A DNA stretch of 64,000 nucleotides from Bryobacterales bacterium (GTDB lineage: Bacteria; Acidobacteriota; Terriglobia; Bryobacterales; Bryobacteraceae). Below are positions 54,003 through 64,000 of the stretch, piece after piece. Where the stretch lies: contig PLRS01000140.1 in the NCBI GenBank assembly GCA_003164035.1, forward strand, positions 64,552 through 128,551. The letters run 5' to 3'. Both the position numbers and the translations under genes were made by a program. The number at the start of each line of letters is the position of its first letter. Positions within the stretch are counted from its first letter, which is position 1. The notes under the pieces are model-generated. The model was given only the letters and a program-made list of their open reading frames with translations. It was not told the origin of the DNA and ran no database searches.

Positions 54003-55409
54003 ATGAATTCTTCGACTTTCCGCCTGGCCGCGCTGCTGTGGCCCGCGCTGCTGCTGGCTGCCGATCCGTCCGGCGCGATGGAGGCCCGGCTGGCGCAATT
54101 GCGCGCCAATCCGCCCGCGCTCTACGCTTTCTTGTTGCGCATGCCCAAGGGCGGCGACCTGCACAACCACCTGACCGGAGCGGTGTACGCCGAAAGCTAC
54201 CTCGATGCCGCCGCCGAAGACGGCTTGTGCGCCAACCTTCGGGCCGGCTCGCTGGTGTTGCCGAACCAGGATGGCGGCTGCGCCGAGGGCGACGTGCCGG
54301 CCGCTCGCGCCGCTCGCGACAATGCTCTCCGCAACGAGCTGATCGACAGCTTCTCGATGCGCGCGTTCGTGCCCGGCACCGAATCCGCCCACGATCATTT
54401 CTTCGGCGCCTTTGCCAAATTCAACGCCGTCAAGGCCGGCCATCGCGGCGCCTTCCTGGCCGAATTGACCCGCCGGGCGGCGGAGCAAAATGAATCGTAC
54501 CTGGAGGTGATGGCGATCAACGGCAAGCCCGCCAACCCGCTGGCGGACAAAATCGGCTTGAACACCGATTTCGACCGCGGCCGGGAGCAACTGCTGGCGG
54601 GTGGACTCGACGCCGTCGTCGAGCAGCTTCACGCGCGCCTGGACGACACCGAGAAATCGCGGCGCGCGGCGCTGGGCTGCGACGCCGAGCCGAACTCGCC
54701 GGCCTGCCGCGTGGCGGTGCGGTACCTGTTCGAGGTGCTCCGCGAATCGCCGGCCAACCAGGTGTTCGCGGAGGCGCTGGCGGGTTTCCGCCTGGCCGCC
54801 GTCGACCCGTTGCTGGTGGGCGTGAGTTTCGTGCAGCCGGAGGACGGGGCGATTTCGATGCGCGATTACCATCTGCACATGCGCATCGTCGAATACCTGC
54901 GCAAGACCTATCCAAAGATACACGTGACGCTGCATGCCGGCGAGCTGGCGCCGGGGCTGGTGCCGCCGGAAGGTTTGCGGTTCCACATCCGCGAGGCGGT
55001 GGAAATCGCCGGGGCGGAGCGCATCGGCCACGGCGTGGATCTGGCGTATGAAACCGATTCCGAGGGTCTGCTCTTACTGATGCGGCGCAAGCGCATCCTG
55101 GTGGAGATCAACCTGACCAGCAACGACCTGATTCTGGGCGTGCGCGGCAACCAGCATCCGCTGCCGGAATACCTGAAAGCGGGCGTGCCGGTGGCGATTT
55201 CGACCGACGACGAGGGTGTGTCGCGCACCCACCTGACCCAGGAGTTGCTGCGCGCCGCGATCGACTACAGGCTGAGCTACGCCGAATTGAAAGAGATGGC
55301 GCGCAACAGCCTGCAATACGCCTTTGTGGAAGAAGCCGAAAAGGCGCGTCTGCGGAAGGATCTGGAAGAACGATTCCGGGCGTTCGAGAAGCCGCCGGCG
55401 ATAGAATAG
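54003..55409 (+). CDS. Exported adenosine deaminase-like protein
   Basis: The 468-residue protein starts with a signal peptide (LAALLWPALLLAADPSG). The deaminase motifs follow in order: GGDLHNHLTGAVY (zinc HxH, ~50), VTLHAGELAPG (His and Glu near ~315), AERIGHGVDL, and STDDEGVSRTHLTQE (catalytic Asp-Asp). Members of the ADGF/exported class remove the amino group of adenosine or a similar nucleoside outside the cytoplasm. The region between ~90 and 290 is longer than in cytosolic enzymes. Divergent from the sugar symporter operon. Confidence 0.9.
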   Translation: MNSSTFRLAALLWPALLLAADPSGAMEARLAQLRANPPALYAFLLRMPKGGDLHNHLTGAVYAESYLDAAAEDGLCANLRAGSLVLPNQDGGCAEGDVPAARAARDNALRNELIDSFSMRAFVPGTESAHDHFFGAFAKFNAVKAGHRGAFLAELTRRAAEQNESYLEVMAINGKPANPLADKIGLNTDFDRGREQLLAGGLDAVVEQLHARLDDTEKSRRAALGCDAEPNSPACRVAVRYLFEVLRESPANQVFAEALAGFRLAAVDPLLVGVSFVQPEDGAISMRDYHLHMRIVEYLRKTYPKIHVTLHAGELAPGLVPPEGLRFHIREAVEIAGAERIGHGVDLAYETDSEGLLLLMRRKRILVEINLTSNDLILGVRGNQHPLPEYLKAGVPVAISTDDEGVSRTHLTQELLRAAIDYRLSYAELKEMARNSLQYAFVEEAEKARLRKDLEERFRAFEKPPAIE

Positions 55410-55502
55410 AGGATCGGGCAACGTATTCACGGCGATGGCCGGACAATATGTGCCGTGGCGCCGGATGCGGCGTTGCACGGGTCCAACGCTCAAAGCAAAT
55501 TT

Positions 55503-56930
55503 ATGAAAAATCACTGGCTCGGCGCTCTCGCCGGAGTGGCGCTGCTGGGAGCCGTTCCGGCCGCGCCGCTTGACGAAGGGACGCGCCGCCTGGCGCACGA
55601 CATTTTTCAGCAACTGGTCGAGATCAATACGACGGACTCGGCGGGCAGCACGACGATCGCCGCCGAAGCCATGGCGAAGCGGTTGCTCGAGGCGGGGTTT
55701 GCCGCCGACGACGTGAAGGTTCTGGGCCCGAACGACCGCAAGGGCAACCTGGTGGCGCGCCTTCGCGGCAGCGGCGGGGGGCGCCAGCCGATCCTGATCA
55801 TCGGCCACCTGGACGTGGTGGAGGCGCGACGCGAGGATTGGACAACCGACCCCTTCCGCTTTGTCGAAAAAGACGGCTACTTCTATGGACGCGGGACGCA
55901 GGATATGAAGGTGAACGATGCCGTCCTGGTCACCGAATTTATCCGGCTCCATCGTGAAGGCTACCGCCCGAACCGCGATCTGATCCTCGCCTTGACGGCC
56001 GATGAGGAGGGCGGAAAGTCGAATGGCGTCGATTGGCTGCTGAAGAATCATCGCGATCTGATCGCCGCCGAATTCGTGTTGAATGCCGACTCGGGCGGAG
56101 TGACCACGGTGAAGGGGAAGCCGGTGAACGTGGACGTGGAAGCGAGCGAAAAGCTGTACGCCGATTATCAACTCATGGCGACTAACCCGGGCGGGCACAG
56201 TTCCCTCCCCGTCCCGGATAACGCGATTTATCACATCGCCGACGCGCTGGGACGGTTGGAGCGGGCGCCGTTTCCGTTCGAGCTGAACGGGGTGACGCGT
56301 GCCTATTTCGAACGGCGCGCGTCGCTCGAGACGGGCCAGACGGCGGCGGATATGAAAGCGATTTTGCGGACACCGCCCGACGGCGCCGCGGTCGCCCGCC
56401 TGTCCGCCGATGCGCGGTTCAACTCGACCATGCGCACCACGTGCGTCGCCACGCGGCTGAGCGCCGGTCACGCCAACAATGCGCTGCCGCAGCTTGCCCA
56501 GGCGAACGTCAACTGCCGCATTCTGCCAGGGCATTCGGCCGAAGAGATCCGGCAAGAGCTGGTTCGAATCGTTGGCGACCCGAAGATCGTGGTGCGGTAC
56601 GTGGACGACGCCGGGAACGTTTACGATCGCACGCCGGAGAAGAAAGCGTTTCCTCCCATTCCGCCTCCCGACGAAATCCTGAAGCCACTCCAGCGGATCG
56701 CCGACGAGATGTGGAACGGAGTGCCGGTGATCCCCGACATGGAAACCGGAGCGTCGGATAGCATTTATACAATAGCCGCCGGCCTGCCAAGTTATGGCAT
56801 CGGTGGAGTGGCCATCGATCAGGACGACGTTCGGGCGCACGGCAAGGATGAGCGGGTGCGGGCCGATTCCTTCTACGATGGCGTCGAGTTCTATTATCGG
56901 TATCTGAAGGCTCTGACGTCGCCCGAATGA
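55503..56930 (+). CDS. Exported M20-family metallopeptidase
   Basis: ATG 55503 gives 475 residues with an N-terminal export signal (MKNHWLGALAGVALLGAVPA). The two-metal site is seen in ILIIGHLDVVEARREDW (His and Asp), GRGTQDMKVNDAVLVTEF (bridging Asp), ALTADEEGG (general base Glu and ligand Glu), VLNADSGG (Asp) and a C-terminal His in DQDDVRAHGKDERV. The dimerisation insert lies at ~220-340. Likely a dipeptidase or aminoacylase acting on peptides outside the cytoplasm. 93 bp separate it from the deaminase gene, so they may share a transcript. Confidence 0.93.
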   Translation: MKNHWLGALAGVALLGAVPAAPLDEGTRRLAHDIFQQLVEINTTDSAGSTTIAAEAMAKRLLEAGFAADDVKVLGPNDRKGNLVARLRGSGGGRQPILIIGHLDVVEARREDWTTDPFRFVEKDGYFYGRGTQDMKVNDAVLVTEFIRLHREGYRPNRDLILALTADEEGGKSNGVDWLLKNHRDLIAAEFVLNADSGGVTTVKGKPVNVDVEASEKLYADYQLMATNPGGHSSLPVPDNAIYHIADALGRLERAPFPFELNGVTRAYFERRASLETGQTAADMKAILRTPPDGAAVARLSADARFNSTMRTTCVATRLSAGHANNALPQLAQANVNCRILPGHSAEEIRQELVRIVGDPKIVVRYVDDAGNVYDRTPEKKAFPPIPPPDEILKPLQRIADEMWNGVPVIPDMETGASDSIYTIAAGLPSYGIGGVAIDQDDVRAHGKDERVRADSFYDGVEFYYRYLKALTSPE

Positions 56931-56961
56931 GGCCCGCGGCGAGCCGGGTTGCGGCGGTGAG

Positions 56962-57053
56962 GAGGTGGGACAGACCATCGTCTTTCGTGGTCTGTCGTGC
57001 GCCGAGCCGTAACCGCCTGACAGACGACAAACAACGATCGTCTGTCCCACCTC
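56962..57053. repeat. Family A palindromic element (copy A2), complete
   Basis: gaggtgggacagaccatcg … cgatcgtctgtcccacctc, with the inner hairpin in each arm. Same architecture as the copy inside the DUF4097 gene at 1484-1573, with a different centre. Confidence 0.92.
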
Positions 57054-57098
57054 TGGGTCACTTTCCAATTGGTAACCCTCTACGGCCCGCGGCGGCGG

Positions 57099-57554
57099 CT
57101 AACCGGTGCCGCTGAGGTCCAGGCGCTCGACGGTGGGGGGTGGGAGGCTATCGAAGGTCAGCCCTTCGAGCAACTCGCCGGCTTCGCGCGCGTCGTTGCG
57201 GCGGCGGCGGTTCCACTCGCGGGCGGCCAGCATGGCGGCGGGCAGCAACAACAAGCTCAGCGGCTGATTCACCATCCAGGTTCCCAGCGCGGCGCCGGCG
57301 CGGGTGAAGAGCTCGAATCCCAGGAACTGCAGCAGGCAGAGCATGAGGAGATTGTCGCGGAAACCGGGCGTGGGGCAGGCCAGCGGCATCTTGCGATAGC
57401 CCTCCAGCAGCAGCTCGATGAGCGAAACCGAAAGAGCGGCCACGTACGCCGTGGCAGCCAATGCCTCCAACGCGCCGCTTCGCCAGGCGCCCACTACGAA
57501 CCAAGGCAGCAGCACGAATAGCGATAGAAACGCCAGCATGACGCGGCGCGCCAC
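57099..57554 (-). CDS. Small integral membrane protein
   Basis: The 151-residue protein has four hydrophobic segments (MLAFLSLFVLLPWFVVGAW, ALAATAYVAALSVSLIELLL, LLMLCLLQFLGFELFT, LSLLLLPAAMLAAREW) and an acidic hydrophilic tail. No family recognised. A single-gene unit in the gap between the M20 peptidase and the second toxin-antitoxin pair; its start overlaps nothing. Confidence 0.65.
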   Translation of the reverse strand: MARRVMLAFLSLFVLLPWFVVGAWRSGALEALAATAYVAALSVSLIELLLEGYRKMPLACPTPGFRDNLLMLCLLQFLGFELFTRAGAALGTWMVNQPLSLLLLPAAMLAAREWNRRRRNDAREAGELLEGLTFDSLPPPTVERLDLSGTG

Positions 57555-57584
57555 CGGGCGGGTTTCGGCGACGCGGGCTTACTG

Positions 57585-57782
57585 ATGCATATGAGGACGA
57601 CCATCATTATCGACCCGGATCTGCTTGAGCGCGCTCGGGAGCTGACGGGCATTCGGGAGAAGACCGCGCTGGTACGGGCTGGCCTGGAGGCGTTGATTGC
57701 GCGTGAAGCCGGCAAGCGGCTGGCGGCGCTGGGAGGCTCGCAGCCCGAAATGGCGAGTATTCCGCGCCGGCGGCACGCGTGA
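57585..57782 (+). CDS. VapB-type antitoxin
   Basis: The 65-residue protein is of the short VapB type: MRTTIIIDPDLLERARELTG, IREKTALVRAGLEALIARE and a basic tail. The stop TGA 57780-57782 overlaps the ATG of the PIN gene by one base. ATG 57585 or 57591 may be used. Confidence 0.9.
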   Translation: MHMRTTIIIDPDLLERARELTGIREKTALVRAGLEALIAREAGKRLAALGGSQPEMASIPRRRHA

Positions 57783-58138
57783 TGGTGTTGGCCGATACCT
57801 CGGTCTGGATTCAGCACTTCAGGCGAGGCGAGCCGGCCTTGGGGGCGCAACTCGCCGATGGATTGGTTCTGATGCATCCCTTCGTCTCTGGTGAACTGGC
57901 GTGCGGCAACTTGAAAAGCCGCGGGGCGATTCTCTCCGACCTCAACACCTTGCCCTCGGCCGAACTGGCATCTCACGCGGAGGTCCTTCGGCTGATCGAA
58001 GACCGGTGCCTTTGGGGACGCGGGCTGGGCTGGGTGGACGTGCATCTTCTGGCCTCGGCACTGCTGTCCCGTTGCGGATTCTGGACTCTCGACAAGAAAC
58101 TCGCCGCGGCGGCAGCGGAGTTGGGCCTGAGCTGCTAG
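57782..58138 (+). CDS. VapC-type PIN-domain toxin
   Basis: The 118-residue protein is a classical VapC: VLADTSVWIQHFRRGEP (first Asp), HPFVSGELACGNLKSR (Glu), GWVDVHLLASALL (Asp) and WTLDKKLAAAAAELGL (Asp). It is an intact second toxin-antitoxin pair, unrelated in sequence to the one at 40946-41625. PIN toxins of this size cleave tRNA or rRNA. Confidence 0.92.
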   Translation: MVLADTSVWIQHFRRGEPALGAQLADGLVLMHPFVSGELACGNLKSRGAILSDLNTLPSAELASHAEVLRLIEDRCLWGRGLGWVDVHLLASALLSRCGFWTLDKKLAAAAAELGLSC

Positions 58139-58163
58139 TATCGGACAGGAGGCACCGATTTCA

Positions 58164-58628
58164 ATGACCGCAATGGAGCGAATTCAGGACTTCCTGGGAC
58201 AGAAGAGGCTGGCCTTCGTGGGTGTTTCGAGCCGGCCGGCGGAGTTCTCGCGGAACTTGTTTCGCGAATTTCGCGCGCGCGGATATGACGCCATCCCGGT
58301 TCATCCGGGAGTCGCGGAAATCGACGGCGAAAAGTGCTTCGCCCGTTTGCAGGACATCGATCCGCCCCCCGATGGAGCGCTGCTGCTGACGGCTCCGGGC
58401 GTTACCGACCAGGTGGTACGCGATTGCGCGGAGGCGGGAATCGGGCGGGTCTGGATGTATCGCGCCGGGGGAACTGGAGCGGTGAGCGCCGACGCTCTCG
58501 GGTTTTGCGCGGCGAAAGGAATCTCGGTGGTGCCGGGGGAGTGCCCGTTCATGTTCCTTCCGGGTACACCCTGGTTCCATCGCCTGCACGGACTGGTGAA
58601 GAAGATCACCGGGGCTTATCCGAGGTGA
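58164..58628 (+). CDS. CoA-binding-domain protein (YccU-like)
   Basis: The 154-residue protein has a CoA-binding Rossmann fold: LAFVGVSSRPAEFSRNLFRE, YDAIPVHPGVAEIDGEKCFA, GIGRVWMYRAGGTGA and VVPGECPFMFLPG. It belongs to the CoA_binding_2 family whose members often bind CoA without known reaction. It follows the VapC toxin after 25 nt and converges on the RraA-like gene. Confidence 0.9.
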   Translation: MTAMERIQDFLGQKRLAFVGVSSRPAEFSRNLFREFRARGYDAIPVHPGVAEIDGEKCFARLQDIDPPPDGALLLTAPGVTDQVVRDCAEAGIGRVWMYRAGGTGAVSADALGFCAAKGISVVPGECPFMFLPGTPWFHRLHGLVKKITGAYPR

Positions 58629-58703
58629 AGCGGCCGCGGGCGGGAAGAGCCGCCTGAAAAGGCGGCTGCAGCCACGATTGGCTGCCCCACAAAGAATCAC
58701 AGC

Positions 58704-59423
58704 TTAGATTCGGCCGAACTTGGCCACGGCTTCTTTGATCGACTTGAACTTCTCGATGAACGGCAGCATGCTGTGCTCGGTATTGTCGAGAGCCTCGGCC
58801 TTTTTGAGGACCTCTTCGGCATGCGCGCGCGGCACCACCACCACTCCGTCCTCGTCGGCCACAATGATATCGTTGGCAGCCACGTGCGCTCCGGCGCAGG
58901 TGACCGGAACATTGACGCCCGCAAACCGATAGTGATTGACGCTGGTCGAGGGCACAACGCCGCGGCTGAAGACCGGGAACTGGAGCTTGCGAATCTGGGG
59001 CGTGTCGCGCACACCGCCGTCGATGATCGCCCCCGTCAGCCCGCGGTACTTCATGGCGGTTGCCATCAGGCCGCCCATGCCGGCGTAGTCGGCGCCGTCC
59101 TCCAGCACCATCACGTAGACCGATCCCGGCTTGGCGTTGTCGATGGCGTCGAGCATGCCCGCGGAAGCCGCGGATCCTTCTTTGTGTTCTTCCTTCTTCA
59201 ACAGTACGGTTACGGCGGGGCCGGCGAACTTGGCGGCGGCCAGCGGCCGCATCTCGTGCGACATGTAGTTTTTCTGCCCGTACAGTTGTTCCATGGCATC
59301 GGAAACCGAAGCGACCTCGACCATGCGGAAGCCCTCGATCAAGGGATCGCCCACGGGTTGCGCCATCAGCCAAACGGCTACGGCCAGAATCGCGAAAACC
59401 AACATCCATAACGTGCGTTTCAT
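58704..59423 (-). CDS. Exported RraA/HMG-aldolase-family protein
   Basis: The start ATG 59423, preceded by AGGGAG, gives 239 residues with an N-terminal hydrophobic segment (LWMLVFAILAVAVWLMAQPV) serving as signal peptide or anchor. The rest is an RraA-like domain with GAIIDGGVRDTPQIRKLQFP and ANDIIVADEDGVVVVP, which hold the metal-binding Asp and Arg residues of HMG/CHA aldolases. Known RraA-family enzymes are cytoplasmic, so an exported form is unusual. It lies 40 nt after the mutarotase-like gene and is probably co-transcribed with it. Confidence 0.88.
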   Translation of the reverse strand: MKRTLWMLVFAILAVAVWLMAQPVGDPLIEGFRMVEVASVSDAMEQLYGQKNYMSHEMRPLAAAKFAGPAVTVLLKKEEHKEGSAASAGMLDAIDNAKPGSVYVMVLEDGADYAGMGGLMATAMKYRGLTGAIIDGGVRDTPQIRKLQFPVFSRGVVPSTSVNHYRFAGVNVPVTCAGAHVAANDIIVADEDGVVVVPRAHAEEVLKKAEALDNTEHSMLPFIEKFKSIKEAVAKFGRI

Positions 59424-59463
59424 AAAACTCCCTTTCTGACGCCCGCGGAAAGCGGGCATACCC

Positions 59464-60465
59464 TCATTGTTTCGCCGGGGGAAGGCTGTAGAATTCGTAA
59501 GCGATCCGCCACTTGGATTCCTGGCCGGGTTCGAGGTGCAAGTCGATGTACGCTTCCGGGCAAACTGTCTTGGGATTCGACCAGAAAACTACCTTGGCCA
59601 GGCGCTGGTCGCCCTTCTGCCGGACTCCGGCTCCCGTCTTGCGGTTCTCCACCCGGATGTCGTAATCGGCGGCGGTGCCATCGTACCCTTCCAGGCCGGT
59701 ATACACGCTCTGGCCCGTCGTCAACTCCCGCAGGAACAAGACTTCTTTTCCGCGAACCTCCGCCAACCCCGCCAGGTCGCCGGTGGCGCGCGGAGCGAAC
59801 GGAAACTTCACGATATAGTCCGGCCCCGCCGGTTGGGAGTCCAGCATGTAGAAATTGTGTTCGTAGACGCTGGTCTCGATGGTCTTCCTGCCGGTGTTCT
59901 TGAGACTGTGGTCGAGGACCAGCTCCGGCCGATCCTTCGCCAGGCTCAGTCTCTTGCGATACACATATGCGTACCCGTTCACGTCGCTCAGCACTTGCGC
60001 GAATTCGATCCAGTCCCGCCCGCTATCGACAGTCCGCTTGCCCGTGTCCAGGATCTGGTAGGTATGGAACTGTTGAAACCGCGGCTCGTCCGGCTTGCGC
60101 AGCGCGCCGACCCCGATTTTGACGAAGCTCCCGCCGGGTGCGACTGCGTCGTAGCCGAGCCCGGCGCCTTTGGTGAGGAACTCCTCGACCGGGCCCATGA
60201 TGGCGTCGTGGATCTTCGGATCGTACCGGTCGAACCACTTGCCGAAATACGTGTGTCCGCCGGATTCGAGGCTGGCGACCACGCCTGACCAGTCGAACCG
60301 GGTGGCGCGGTAGTAACCGTTTTGCGGATCCGGCAGGTAAATGGTGGCGCGAACCGTGCCGCTCGAAATCTGGATCTGCGGAAACTCCGCCGCCGCGAGC
60401 CCGGAGGACGTCGCGCCCACTGCCAGCCCGAGCGTCAGACCGACGCACATGACAGAAGTTCTCAC
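59464..60465 (-). CDS. Exported protein with aldose-1-epimerase-like fold
   Basis: The 333-residue protein has a signal peptide (VMCVGLTLGLAVGATSSGLA). The body (ATRFDWSGVVASLESGGHTY, WIEFAQVLSDVNGYAYVYRK, TSVYEHNFYMLDSQPAG) has the beta-supersandwich layout of galactose mutarotase-like proteins, including a His-rich strand, but the usual catalytic His/Glu pair is not clear. It may bind or isomerise a sugar. It shares a transcript with an exported RraA-family protein. Confidence 0.7.
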   Translation of the reverse strand: MRTSVMCVGLTLGLAVGATSSGLAAAEFPQIQISSGTVRATIYLPDPQNGYYRATRFDWSGVVASLESGGHTYFGKWFDRYDPKIHDAIMGPVEEFLTKGAGLGYDAVAPGGSFVKIGVGALRKPDEPRFQQFHTYQILDTGKRTVDSGRDWIEFAQVLSDVNGYAYVYRKRLSLAKDRPELVLDHSLKNTGRKTIETSVYEHNFYMLDSQPAGPDYIVKFPFAPRATGDLAGLAEVRGKEVLFLRELTTGQSVYTGLEGYDGTAADYDIRVENRKTGAGVRQKGDQRLAKVVFWSNPKTVCPEAYIDLHLEPGQESKWRIAYEFYSLPPAKQ

Positions 60466-60522
60466 TGAAGAACCGCGAGTATAACACAGCCCAATTGGCG
60501 GCGACTCCCCCTGGCGTGCGCC

Positions 60523-60586
60523 CCTGAAAGGACGGCCTGAAAGGGCCTGAAAGAGGGCCTGAAAGGGACAGCCTGACGTGAGGCTG
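60523..60586. repeat. Minisatellite, unit CCTGAAAG, plus short hairpin
   Basis: Four CCTGAAAG units start at 60523, 60536, 60546 and 60558; the hairpin cagcctgacgtgaggctg follows at 60569-60586. No gene is seen in 60466-60675. Confidence 0.85.
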
Positions 60587-60675
60587 ACCGGAGATAGCTG
60601 AGTTTCTCGCCGATCCGCGGAAGTCGTTCTTGGCTCTCTCCTGATTCTGTAGCTTCGATGCGTAGGCTCCCGCGA

Positions 60676-61563
60676 TCAATCCGGCACCGGCTCGGCGGCG
60701 ATGCCGTCCAGTTCCGCCAAGGTTTCCGGCGAGAGCGTCAACTGCCCGGCGGCCAGGTTCTCCCGCAGGTGGACGACCGACGATGTGCCGGGGATCAACA
60801 AGATGTTGGGCGACCGGTGCAGCAGCCACGCCAGCGCGACCTGCATCGGCGTGGACCCGAGCCGGCCGGCGACGTTTGACAGAGTGGACGACTGCAGCGG
60901 CGTGAACCCGCCGAGCGGGAAGAACGGCACGTACGGGATGCCCTGCCGGGCCAGATCGTCGATCAGGGCGTCGTCGTGGCGGTAAGCCAGGTTGTAGTTG
61001 TTCTGCACGCACACGATATCGGTGATCGCCTGCGCCTCGGCTACCTGGGCGGCGGTGACGTTGCTCACGCCGATGTGGCGGATCAACCCCTTGCGCCGGA
61101 GGTCGGCCAGCACCGTCACCTGCGCGGCGATGGACCCCTCCTCGGGGCCGTGCCCCGACCCCATCACGCGGTAGTTGACCACGTCGAGCGCCTCCAGGCC
61201 CAGGTTGCGAAGATTGTCGTGGACGCCCGCGGTCAGCTCTTCGGGCGAGATGGCCGGCTGCCACGACTTGTCGGGCGGCCGGCGGCCTCCGAGCTTGGTG
61301 ACGATCACCAATCCCGCCGGGTACGGACCGAGAGCCTGCCGGATAATCCGATTGGTGACGTGCGGGCCATAGTAGTCGGACGTGTCGATATGGTTCACGC
61401 CGGCCGCGACGGCCTCGCGGAGGACGGCCACGGCACCGTCCGGGTCCTTGGGAGGCCCCCACACGCCGGGGCCGGCCAACTGCATCGCGCCGTAGCCTAT
61501 CCGGTGGACCGTCAATGACGTGCCGGGAAACGTGAACCGGCCGCCTAGCTTTGCTTTACTCAT
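60676..61563 (-). CDS. Aldo/keto reductase
   Basis: ATG 61563, preceded by GGAAGGGAG, gives 295 residues. AKR motifs: RIGYGAMQLAG, the active-site Asp/Tyr in INHIDTSDYYGP-like context (HIDTSDYYGP), the catalytic Lys in VIVTKLGG, and IGVSNVTAAQVAEAQ; the NADP site lies in LLIPGTSSVVHLREN. Closest to the pyridoxal reductase-like/YdbC type. Divergent from the Fur-family regulator, with a Fur/PerR-like box between the two starts, which makes redox control possible. Confidence 0.92.
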   Translation of the reverse strand: MSKAKLGGRFTFPGTSLTVHRIGYGAMQLAGPGVWGPPKDPDGAVAVLREAVAAGVNHIDTSDYYGPHVTNRIIRQALGPYPAGLVIVTKLGGRRPPDKSWQPAISPEELTAGVHDNLRNLGLEALDVVNYRVMGSGHGPEEGSIAAQVTVLADLRRKGLIRHIGVSNVTAAQVAEAQAITDIVCVQNNYNLAYRHDDALIDDLARQGIPYVPFFPLGGFTPLQSSTLSNVAGRLGSTPMQVALAWLLHRSPNILLIPGTSSVVHLRENLAAGQLTLSPETLAELDGIAAEPVPD

Positions 61564-61624
61564 TGTGTTGCTCCCTTCCAATGCTGACATGAGACAAGCG
61601 TACCCGATACGCCAAGACAGGGTC

Positions 61625-61651
61625 TTGACAAAATATAACATTAGATATAGT
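61625..61651 (+). promoter_or_regulatory. Promoter of the Fur/PerR-family gene
   Basis: TTGACA at 61625-61630 and TATAGT at 61646-61651; the 15-nt spacing is short. A perfect-ended palindrome overlaps the -10 box. Confidence 0.45.
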
Positions 61652-61655
61652 CTAA
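61641..61655. promoter_or_regulatory. PerR/Fur-like operator
   Basis: TTAGATATAGTCTAA has perfect outer arms TTAGA/TCTAA and fits the 15-nt PerR-box frame (TTATAATnATTATAA) at most AT positions. Location over the promoter suggests autoregulation, and it could also act on the divergent reductase gene. Confidence 0.5.
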
Positions 61656-61663
61656 ATTACTTG

Positions 61664-62089
61664 ATGGACGCGGAGGCGATTAAACGGTCCTTGGAAGGCA
61701 GCGGGTTGCGGTGCACTCCCCAGCGCTACGCGGTGATGGCGTTCCTGATGGAAAATAACAGTCATCCCACGGCCGCGGAAATCTTCGAAGCCGTGAACCA
61801 GGTGGATCCGCGATCTTCAAGAGCCACGACTTATAACAATCTACGGGACTTGGTGAAGGCGGGTTTGGTGCGTGAAGTGGCCGTGGAGGGCCGCGCCGCG
61901 CGATTCGATGCGAAAGGCATGCGGCATCACCACTTCATCTGCGACCGCTGCGGCAATGTGGAGGACATTGAGTGGTACGACGTGCCCAGGCCTGCCTCGG
62001 GCTCCCTCGATAAGCGGATTCTTCGCGAATGCGAAGTCATTTTCCGGGGGCTCTGCGCGAAGTGCGCTCCCCGGCACGCTTCCCGTTGA
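61664..62089 (+). CDS. perR: Fur-family regulator, probably PerR
   Basis: The 141-residue protein starts at ATG 61664 (no strong ribosome site). It has the Fur winged helix (LEGSGLRCTPQRYAVMAFLM, HPTAAEIFEAV, SRATTYNNLRDLVKAGLVRE) and the metal-binding C-terminus: HHHFICDRCGNVEDIEWYD with CDRC and CAKC, the four-Cys structural zinc site. Immediate neighbourhood to katG and the operator-like box support a PerR (peroxide) role, although Fur or Zur cannot be excluded by sequence alone. The gap to katG is 135 nt. Confidence 0.88.
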   Translation: MDAEAIKRSLEGSGLRCTPQRYAVMAFLMENNSHPTAAEIFEAVNQVDPRSSRATTYNNLRDLVKAGLVREVAVEGRAARFDAKGMRHHHFICDRCGNVEDIEWYDVPRPASGSLDKRILRECEVIFRGLCAKCAPRHASR

Positions 62090-62194
62090 GCGTCGCAGGA
62101 GTTAGGATACCGGATGAATGGCGCGCGTCGGCAAGCGCGGCTGGCAGCGATGGCGCGCGTGGGAAAGCCAGGATAGGTTTGCAGTTCGTCATAG

Positions 62195-64000
<1,806 letters not shown>

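Noticed and set aside
52863..55031. 722-codon minus-strand frame across the symporter and deaminase genes
   Set aside because: It crosses the divergent promoter region and two well-supported genes in another frame or strand.

Overview
The window is GC-rich chromosomal DNA that looks like an Acidobacteriota genome of the Solibacter/Bryobacter type. The best evidence is the protein families: two proteins with the C-terminal beta-domain seen almost only in Solibacter relatives (one behind 12 NHL repeats), a giant Oar-like TonB receptor with an N-terminal carboxypeptidase-regulatory domain, a sortilin/BNR propeller protein, a TolB-like/TPR protein with the acidobacterial N-terminal domain, a multiheme cytochrome-TPR protein followed by an ASPIC/UnbV (CRTAC1) protein, and many secreted hydrolases. 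This assignment is inference from family content; no rRNA or tRNA gene was seen.

Layout. 1-3100 (minus strand): ECF sigma factor, membrane zinc-finger anti-sigma factor with HEAT-like repeats, and two exported DUF4097 proteins, linked by ATGA overlaps. 3276-9813: outer membrane beta-barrel protein, rRNA pseudouridine synthase, an imidazolonepropionase-like protein lacking a catalytic Asp, the conserved rplU-rpmA-obg block, and a Wzt_C/sulfotransferase fusion. 10005-17338: a frameshifted DUF3857/transglutaminase/TPR gene, an Hsp70-like ATPase and a membrane pyrophosphatase. 17807-26570: TonB receptor, octaheme cytochrome/TPR protein and CRTAC1-like protein. 26785-37965: a repeat-invaded winged-helix protein, the BNR propeller protein, the NHL protein, a second Solibacter-domain protein and the TolB-like/TPR protein. 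38387-50574: accessory zone with an HNH protein, a frameshifted aminotransferase, a VapBC-like pair, M14 peptidase, FlaG, SMP-30-like protein, class III aminotransferase, methyltransferase, YraN, and a graveyard of broken toxin-antitoxin genes. 50731-64000: sugar isomerase plus Na+/sugar symporter behind a LacI-like site, exported adenosine deaminase, M20 peptidase, a second VapBC, CoA-binding protein, exported RraA-like and mutarotase-like proteins, an aldo/keto reductase, and a Fur/PerR regulator followed by katG, which runs off the end.

The most unusual property is the density of short non-coding repeats: at least six palindromic or direct-repeat families (called A to F here) and three minisatellites. 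Some have entered genes. A 90-bp family A palindrome sits in frame inside a signal peptide, a 43-bp family F repeat supplies the C-terminus of the Hsp70-like protein, and family E copies lie in the 5' part of the winged-helix gene. Several single-base frameshifts (DUF3857 gene, aminotransferase, antitoxin, toxin) show decay, or sequencing errors that need checking.
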